Assembly: GCA_900549545.1 (NCBI GenBank)
Contig: URPA01000006.1
Span: 1 to 64,000, forward strand
Origin: an uncultured Eubacteriales bacterium
GTDB lineage: Bacteria > Bacillota > Clostridia > Oscillospirales > Oscillospiraceae
Length of the DNA: 64,000 nt
Direction of reading: 5' to 3'
Shown: one piece after another, positions 58,883 through 64,000 of the stretch
Layout: every line of letters begins with the position of its first letter
Numbering within the stretch: position 1 is the first letter of the stretch
Translations under genes and position numbers: made by a program
The notes under the pieces: generated by a model
Told to the model about the DNA's origin: nothing
Seen by the model: the letters and a program-made list of their open reading frames with translations, nothing else
Databases searched by the model: none

Positions 58883-60100
58883 ATGAAAGCTTATGAGAGA
58901 CTGATAAGATACGCGAAGGTGCACACCGCGAGTATTGAAAATTCAGAGCAGGTGCCCAGCACCGAGCGGCAGTTTGATTTAAGCAGGCTGCTTGCAAGGG
59001 AGATGGAGGAGCTTGGCCTTGAGGGCGTTTTCGTTGACGAGCATGCCTATGTCTACGGCTTTATCCCGGCGAGCGAAGGTATGGAGGATAAGCCCTGCAT
59101 AGCCTTCAACGCCCATGTAGATACCATCCCTGATTTCAGTGGGGAAAATGTCCGTCCGCAGGTGATAGAGAACTATGACGGCGGCAGTGTAAAGCTCGGC
59201 GAGAGCGGGAGAGTGCTCACTCCAGAGCAGTTCCCCGACCTGAAAGCCGCTGTTGGCAAGACTCTAATCACCACCGACGGGACGACCGTTTTGGGTGCTG
59301 ACGATAAGGCGGGCGTCGCCGAGATAATGACCGCTGCCGAGCGGATAATAAACGAGAAGCTGCCTCACGGCAGAGTTGCGATTTGCTTTTCCCCGGATGA
59401 GGAGGTTGGCCATGGCGGAGCGCTCATGGAGCTTGACAGGCTTGGCGCGGACTTTGGCTTCACCGTTGACGGAGACGATGTTAACGAGATAAATTACGAG
59501 ACCTTCAACGCTGCCGCCGCACACTGGGAGATAAACGGCTTCAACGTCCACCCTGGCAGTGCCAAGGACACCATGATAAACGCGAGCCTTGTCGCCATGG
59601 AGATTAACTCCATGCTCCCCGCCGGGGATGTGCCCTCCAAGACGGAGAACTATCAGGGCTTTTTCCACCTGACGGATATGAGCGGCAATGTGGAGCTTGC
59701 GGAGCTTGAATATATCATCCGTGACCACGACCCCGTTATATTTGAACACCGCAAGGACACCATGCGCCATATTGAGGAGCTGATAAACGTCAAATATGGC
59801 GCGGGCACCGCAAAACTTACCATAAAGGAGCAGTACCGCAACATGGCGATGCTGCTCAAAGACAGAATGGATATCATTGCCCTTGCCGAGCGCGCTATCA
59901 AAAAGCAGGGGCTTGAGCCGGTGAGCGTCCCCATGCGCGGCGGTACAGACGGGGCCTGTCTTTCCTTCCGGGGCCTGCTCTGCCCGAACCTCGGCACCGG
60001 CGGGCACGGCTTCCACGGCCCTTATGAGCACATCACCGCCGAGAGCATGGACACAGCGGTTGAAATTATCCTTGCGATTATAGAAGGAAACCTCAAATAA
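58883..60100 (+). CDS. pepT: Peptidase T (tripeptide aminopeptidase)
   Basis: A cytoplasmic M20B zinc peptidase that removes the N-terminal residue of tripeptides. The 405-aa length is standard. Metal ligands and catalytic residues are in FNAHVDTIPD, LGADDKAGVAEIM, FSPDEEVGHG and the final GTGGHGFHGPYE. AAGGAGAG precedes the ATG. It starts 12 nt after ylmH and may share its transcript, so released peptides could be recycled, although that link is loose. Confidence 0.95.
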   Translation: MKAYERLIRYAKVHTASIENSEQVPSTERQFDLSRLLAREMEELGLEGVFVDEHAYVYGFIPASEGMEDKPCIAFNAHVDTIPDFSGENVRPQVIENYDGGSVKLGESGRVLTPEQFPDLKAAVGKTLITTDGTTVLGADDKAGVAEIMTAAERIINEKLPHGRVAICFSPDEEVGHGGALMELDRLGADFGFTVDGDDVNEINYETFNAAAAHWEINGFNVHPGSAKDTMINASLVAMEINSMLPAGDVPSKTENYQGFFHLTDMSGNVELAELEYIIRDHDPVIFEHRKDTMRHIEELINVKYGAGTAKLTIKEQYRNMAMLLKDRMDIIALAERAIKKQGLEPVSVPMRGGTDGACLSFRGLLCPNLGTGGHGFHGPYEHITAESMDTAVEIILAIIEGNLK

Positions 60101-60119
60101 TTAACAGGGGGCAGCTTGC

Positions 60120-60908
60120 ATGGAAAAGAAGCTTGGCGGCAGGAAATGGCTGACGTTTATTCTGCTTGGGCTATTTGGCCAGTTTGCGTGGACTATCGAA
60201 AACATGTATTTCAATGTGTTTTTGTATTCGACTATTTCCACAGACCCGCGCTATATATCCGGTATGGTAGGCTTCTCGGCGGCGGCCGTTTTGACAACAA
60301 TACTCATGGGCACGCTTTCAGACAGAGTAGGCAAGCGCAAGGCTTTTATTTGCGCGGGCTATATCCTCTGGGGCCTATCAACGGCGATTTTCGGCCTCAT
60401 AACGCCTGAAAACGCCGCAAGGCTCTTTCCCGGGGCACAGGCGGCGGCAGCGGCGGCAAACATGGTAATTATCATGGACTGCGTCATGACCTTCTTCGGC
60501 AGCACCGCCAATGACGCGGCCTTCAACGCCTATGTCACCGATGCCACCACTGACGAAAACCGCGGCAAGGTGGAGAGTGTGCTGGCTACGCTGCCGCTCA
60601 TCTCCATGCTTGTTATCTTCGGCCTGTTTGACGGGCTTACCCAGCAGGGGCTATGGAAGGAATTTTTTGGCATCTTCGGCGCGGCAGTGTCCGTCATGGG
60701 TGTGCTGTCGATATTTCTCGTCAAGGACGAGCCCCAGCTAAAGCCGAAAAAGGACAGCTTCAAGGCTTTGAAAGAGGAGTTTTTCGGTTTTAATTTTTCA
60801 AACCGGCAGGAAACAAAACCGCTCAGGCTCTCTCTCGACGCTTTTTTCTTCTTTGCCACCGCCGTGCAGGTCTTTTTCCCGTATCTTATTATTTACATTC
60901 AGAATTAG
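60120..60908 (+). pseudogene. MFS transporter truncated by the right-hand mobile element
   Basis: The first 262 residues match a major-facilitator permease: six helices, the loop GTLSDRVGKRKAF (A motif) and a central cytoplasmic region (KPKKDSFKALKEEF). A seventh helix begins (FFFFATAVQVFFPYLIIYIQN) and the frame stops at once. Normal relatives have about 430-450 residues and twelve helices, so the second half is missing. The sequence after the break belongs to a different, element-type context. It starts 19 nt after pepT. The remnant is unlikely to function. Confidence 0.8.
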
Positions 60909-61012
60909 GTCAGTTTACAAGGAACTACACGCAGACCGTGAAACGGGCTGCTGACAACAAACGGCGCTATGCTCCCGGCTGGGTGCATAGCACCTGTTTG
61001 TTGCGGGGGTTT

Positions 61013-61076
61013 CCAAAGGGGGCAGCGCCCCATTTGGCACACGACTTTGCGGAGCAAAGTGTAGTGTGTTATACGC
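61013..61076 (+). other. Candidate origin of transfer (oriT)
   Basis: CCAAAGGGGGC and GCCCCATTTGG form an inverted repeat (one mismatch, loop AGC). Next comes ACTTTGC-GGA-GCAAAGT, then GTAGTGTGTTATAC. The order of distal hairpin, proximal hairpin and conserved nick-like sequence matches oriT regions of Bacillota elements with MOBP-type relaxases. No relaxase or MobC gene is in the window. A further hairpin, GCTATGC/GCATAGC, is at 60966-60991. Confidence 0.5.
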
Positions 61077-61478
61077 TCTGTCGGCGTTGCCCTGAAAATA
61101 CCGTTGCCGCCGGGGAGGGCAAGGGCATTTGACGCGGCAGGAAAGCAGGGCTTTGTTTGGGGCTGGTAAGCCGGAAACAAAGGGCTGATTTCAGCAGCAG
61201 ACAGGGCGTATTATGAAAGCCCCCGTCCCTCGTCCTCCGCCCCCGGCCTATGGGACAAAAAGTCCCAAAGCTCTGGACACCGTGACCAGATGTGTGGCCA
61301 CACTCCGGGAAAAGTAGCAGGACGGCAGGAAACCGTCAAGGCTGAAATGAATGGGCTGACGCCCGGCCTTGACCGTTCCCCGCCGCCCCGCTGGATGGGT
61401 GGACAAGGTGGCCAATCCCTAAAAGTGTTTGGCCGCACTCGTTCATTTTGGGGCCTTTCTTCTCCCAAAATTGAAATG

Positions 61479-61604
61479 GGCGGGAAAGCCCTAAAATGGC
61501 TTTCCCGCCTTGATTACCCATTAGCAAAGACGGGCGAGACTGTCAACGGCGGCGCTGAAAGCGCCGTTCATCTTGACCGTTGACTGGCTCGCCTGGCTTT
61601 GCTA
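61479..61604. repeat. Two strong palindromes in the element's non-coding segment
   Basis: GGCGGGAAAGCC at 61479-61490 pairs perfectly with 61498-61509. Directly after, 61522-61549 and 61577-61604 are inverted copies matching at 24 of 28 positions. Inside them, 61545-61568 (AACGGC...GCCGTT) forms a further hairpin with loop TGAAA. The 1050 bp between 60909 and 61958 hold no convincing gene other than the six-codon leader peptide. Confidence 0.6.
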
Positions 61605-61653
61605 CTGCCCGTAAGAGATGGAAAAACAAGATGGAAAACAAGGTTAAAAATGG

Positions 61654-61683
61654 TTGACAAGTCTATCGGATGTGTGTTATACT
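61654..61683 (+). promoter_or_regulatory. Promoter of the efflux gene
   Basis: TTGACA (61654-61659), an 18-bp spacer and TATACT (61678-61683) give a near-consensus promoter. The transcript would carry a leader of about 270 nt before the efflux gene. Confidence 0.8.
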
Positions 61684-61717
61684 GTGCGACAGTTTGAGAT
61701 TGGAAGGAGGCTTACGT

Positions 61718-61913
61718 GTGTTAATTTGTGTACGCTAATAAGCAATAAAAAGTAGAAGTACCTTTCCACATGATGGTGGGCTTTTTTTGCGTGCGTATGC
61801 AAAGGAACACGTAGGTTTGACACGAGCAGTCTTTGAACTGTATCGTGGTGTTTTTTCGTGCTTTGTTGTTATGCAGGCGTCTGCCCTCTCTGTGGGACAA
61901 CGCCTGCTTTTTA
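61718..61913 (+). promoter_or_regulatory. Leader peptide and transcription-attenuator region
   Basis: GGAAGGAGG is followed after 7 nt by GTG-TTA-ATT-TGT-GTA-CGC-TAA (61718-61738), a six-residue peptide MLICVR. Three hairpins with T-runs then occur: 61766-61788 (weak stem, TTTTTTT), 61821-61857 (CACGA...TCGTG, TTTTTT) and 61873-61913 (GCAGGCGT...ACGCCTGC, TTTTTATT). The layout matches ribosome-mediated attenuation used by antibiotic-resistance genes, in which drug-stalled ribosomes on the leader let transcription pass. Confidence 0.7.
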
Positions 61914-61958
61914 TTGCAGAAACAAAGGAACAATGCAATAAAAAAGGAGGTTCGCATT

Positions 61959-63179
61959 ATGACCCAAAACAACAATTCATGGAGAAAAACTTATTTTACA
62001 CTTCTTGCCGGACAAGCAATATCCTTTATTAGCAGCGGTATTTTGCAAATGGCCATTATCTTTTATTTGGTTGCGAAAACTAATTCTGCAATCATATTGA
62101 CGGCGGCAACACTGATTGGATTTTTGCCGCAAGCCTGTTTAGGCCCGTTTGCAGGTGCTTTTGTTGACCGGCACAGCCGTAAAAGCGTAATGATTGGTGC
62201 GGATTTGATAATTGCCGCCGCTGGCGGTATTCTGGCGCTGGTGGCGTTTTACATGGAATTGCCCGTATGGTCTATTATGGTTGTCCTGTTAATCCGAAGT
62301 GCGGGAACTGCTTTTCATTCTCCAGCATTCAGCGCAGCAACACCTATGATTGTGCCAAAAGAGGAACTTACAAAATGCGCTGGTTACACGCAGACCATGC
62401 AAGCAGTAAGTGCGATTATCAGTCCAGCTGCCGCAGCGTTTTTATATGCTGTTTGGCCTCTTAATGCAATTATATTGTTAGATATTGTGGGTGCAATCCT
62501 TGCCTGTGTGACTGTTGCGATTTCGTCCATACCAACGCCTGAACTATGTCCAGAAACGAAAAGACAACAGTTTTTACAGGATATGAAAGAGGGGTATGTG
62601 GTATTAAAGCAAAACAGGGGCCTCTTTGCTCTGCTCTGGATTGGTGTAATTTATATGTTCTTTTATATGCCAATCAGTACGCTTTTTCCTCTCATCTGTA
62701 TGTCATACTTCAAAGGAACACCGGCCCATGCCTCTGCCGCTGAAATTGCTTTTGCGGTTGGTATGCTGCTTGGCGGAGTCATTCTGAGCATTTGGGGCGG
62801 TTTTAAGAAACGGCGGTACACCATCGGTCTTTCCGTTCTCCTGATGGGCGTTAGCAATATGCTCTCCGGGCTTTTGCCGCCAGACGCATTTCTTGTCTTT
62901 GTTGTGTGCTGTACTGTTATGGGAATTTCCGCTCCATTTTACGGTGTGCAAAATGCGATTTTTCAAGAAACGGTCAAACCAGAATATCTGGGGAGAGTTT
63001 TTTCTCTACTGACAAGCGCCGCTTCCCTCGCCATGCCGTTTGGCCTTGTCATTTCCGGGCCTCTGGCGGAGCGGCTGGGAGTTGAGAAATGGTTTGTCAT
63101 TTGCGGAATTGGCATTATCATCGTTGCGCTTGCCGTATTTTTACTACCCGGTTTGAGAGAGATTGACAATACGCAATAA
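61959..63179 (+). CDS. Mef-like MFS efflux protein (406 aa)
   Basis: A twelve-helix major-facilitator exporter. The length (406 aa) and the opening WRKTYFTLLAGQAISFISSG, with LGPFAGAFVDRHSRKSVMIG near residues 58-77, match macrolide-efflux (Mef) and related drug exporters. AAAAGGAGG precedes the ATG at 61959; an in-frame extension upstream covers the terminators and is rejected. The attenuator before it points to induction by a ribosome-targeting drug. There is no Msr-type ABC-F partner downstream. The exact substrate cannot be told from sequence. Confidence 0.85.
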   Translation: MTQNNNSWRKTYFTLLAGQAISFISSGILQMAIIFYLVAKTNSAIILTAATLIGFLPQACLGPFAGAFVDRHSRKSVMIGADLIIAAAGGILALVAFYMELPVWSIMVVLLIRSAGTAFHSPAFSAATPMIVPKEELTKCAGYTQTMQAVSAIISPAAAAFLYAVWPLNAIILLDIVGAILACVTVAISSIPTPELCPETKRQQFLQDMKEGYVVLKQNRGLFALLWIGVIYMFFYMPISTLFPLICMSYFKGTPAHASAAEIAFAVGMLLGGVILSIWGGFKKRRYTIGLSVLLMGVSNMLSGLLPPDAFLVFVVCCTVMGISAPFYGVQNAIFQETVKPEYLGRVFSLLTSAASLAMPFGLVISGPLAERLGVEKWFVICGIGIIIVALAVFLLPGLREIDNTQ

Positions 63180-63207
63180 TCAACTGCACCTTTTTCTATT
63201 ACTAAAC

Positions 63208-63262
63208 AAAATGCCTGGATGGTGGTTCTGAAAAACCAGAACCGCCGTTCAGGCATTTTTTA
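63208..63262. terminator. Terminator after the efflux gene
   Basis: AATGCCTG...CAGGCATT encloses a second inner stem (GGTTCTG/CAGAACC) and ends in six Ts. The regulator gene from the right stops inside it, so it serves both directions. Confidence 0.88.
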
Positions 63263-64000
63263 TCTTCGTCCTCTCTGCGGTTTTGGATTCTTCAGCAAGT
63301 CGGATTTTTCCGCAATCTTTTTCAGCCACTTCCGTTCTTCTACTGACAGCTTCCTAAAATTCAGCTTGAGCCGTTTGCAGATAAACGCCAAGTACGCTTG
63401 TTCCGTGTCGCTGTCCTGGCTGACGATTTCACCAGCAGTTTCCAGCATTTCTTTTAGCGGGTTATCCTCTGGGACGCTGAAAAAATCGTCCTTGTGTGTT
63501 TCCCGCAGAGCAAGGGCAATCCCGTTTATGTCCCGTTGTATCACATAGCGGCAAAACTCGTCCTCATCAATATGGGCGGTGATAAGCTGTCTTAACTGCG
63601 TATCACTCATGCCAGGATTATGCTTTTTTATAACAGTTGCGCTCATCGTGTCCACTATGGCGTTTGCACCCTGCGCCTGTTTCAGTGCCGTTCCGTTCAC
63701 ATAGATTTCAAGGTCAGCCATCAGCCGGGGGAAATCCGGGTGCGCCGCCAGCTCACACAGCAGGGTATTGTCTATCCTCCCGCTTTTCAGCAGGTCAATC
63801 ATTTCATCACTCAAACGCAGGTCTGCAAGATCGGCGTTTGGGTGATTTTTCATTTCAGACAGCCCCAGCAGATAATCAGCGGTCACACCGTAAAACTTCG
63901 CCAGCCGGATAAGGGCATAGTGGCTGATGTCCTTGAAGTCTTCCGTTTCGTAACTGCCCAGCGCAGACTTGGAAAGCCCGGTCTGCTCCGCAAGCTGCCC
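63260..64000 (-). CDS. XRE-type regulator of the mobile element, N-terminus off the window
   Basis: The gene enters from the right edge. The visible start of the frame reads GQLAEQTGLSKSALGSYE, the second half of a Cro/CI-type helix-turn-helix, followed by LIRLAKFYGVTADYLLGLSE, the usual end of that domain. About 190 further residues form a helical, charged C-terminal region ending KNPKPQRGRR. Such HTH proteins with a long C-terminal part are standard in integrative conjugative elements. It is convergent with the efflux gene. Confidence 0.8.
   Translation of the reverse strand, partial: GQLAEQTGLSKSALGSYETEDFKDISHYALIRLAKFYGVTADYLLGLSEMKNHPNADLADLRLSDEMIDLLKSGRIDNTLLCELAAHPDFPRLMADLEIYVNGTALKQAQGANAIVDTMSATVIKKHNPGMSDTQLRQLITAHIDEDEFCRYVIQRDINGIALALRETHKDDFFSVPEDNPLKEMLETAGEIVSQDSDTEQAYLAFICKRLKLNFRKLSVEERKWLKKIAEKSDLLKNPKPQRGRR

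Larger units (their letters stand above)
60905..64000. mobile_element. Left part of a conjugative or mobilisable element carrying an efflux gene
   Basis: Gene density drops sharply after the MFS break. The segment holds an oriT-like region, several strong hairpins, a resistance-type efflux gene with attenuator and an XRE-type regulator common in integrative elements. It continues past the right edge. At 60905-61134 an open frame (LGQFTRNYTQTVKRAADNKR...) looks like the 3' end of an element gene cut at the junction. No recombinase is visible. Confidence 0.65.

Noticed and set aside
61290..61583. A 97-codon plus-strand frame in the mobile element
   Set aside because: It crosses two strong palindromes, lacks an SD and has no recognised similarity; it is likely non-coding.
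1..64000. CRISPR arrays, rRNA genes or T-box leaders
   Set aside because: No regularly spaced repeats of CRISPR type, no rRNA sequence and no T-box core were seen on either strand, including before cysS and cysK.

Overview
The window looks like the chromosome of a gut-type Clostridia bacterium (Bacillota), most likely Oscillospiraceae-like. The base composition is fairly GC-rich, Shine-Dalgarno (SD) sequences are strong AGGAGG types, and the gene families are Gram-positive: SpoIIIE/FtsK, MrnC, RqcH, YlmH, PepV, and RecA-RecX next to RimO and PgsA. The family assignment is inference. No rRNA gene or CRISPR array was seen. One tRNA gene, tRNA-Thr(CGT), is present.

Layout. (a) 1-3600: a leftward block of small phage-type genes, namely a DNA adenine methylase fragment, a zinc-ribbon protein, an XF1762-like protein, a SleB-like hydrolase and an HTH protein. 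Several share one translation-initiation sequence. (b) 3700-9500: uppP-ftsK-mrnC-rqcH, core genes for wall lipid recycling, DNA translocation, rRNA maturation and ribosome quality control. (c) 9500-13700: a MarR regulator and a small membrane-anchored protein, opposite a hydrolase/membrane fusion gene whose promoter carries a perfect palindrome, then cysK. (d) 13850-26630: tRNA-Thr followed by a 12.7-kb island bounded by 46-bp perfect direct repeats of the tRNA 3' half. It carries two AraC regulators, a GH3 beta-glycosidase, a GPH-type symporter, a GH78 alpha-L-rhamnosidase and rhaBAD. Together these form an intracellular route for rhamnosylated glucosides. No integrase remains. (e) 26670-46500: a P-loop ATPase, a coiled-coil membrane protein, pepV, a two-component pair next to htrA, an EamA transporter and pcrA, an RR-ABC-permease-HK cassette, a GH25 lysozyme-like surface protein and a FecCD-type metal/cofactor importer. 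(f) 55283 down to 46686: nine tightly packed leftward genes (RR, HK, DUF1385, prmC, recA, recX, rimO, pgsA, cysS). (g) 55500-60100: a TetM/EF-G-like GTPase fused to a Rae1/YacP NYN endonuclease domain, overlapping ylmH, then pepT. (h) 60900-64000: a mobile element that breaks an MFS gene. It holds an oriT-like region, a Mef-like efflux gene behind a leader-peptide/terminator attenuator, and a partial XRE-type regulator.

The most interesting candidate is the 55.5-58.9 kb locus. One polypeptide joins a ribosomal-protection-type GTPase to a domain whose stand-alone relative (Rae1) cuts mRNA in the ribosomal A site. Its reading frame overlaps the S4-domain protein YlmH, a ribosome-quality-control factor, and RqcH is encoded elsewhere in the window. 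The promoter sits so close to the start codon that the mRNA may be leaderless. This suggests a dedicated stalled-ribosome system; the functional reading is inference. The rhamnoside island in tRNA-Thr and the attenuated efflux gene are the next most informative loci.
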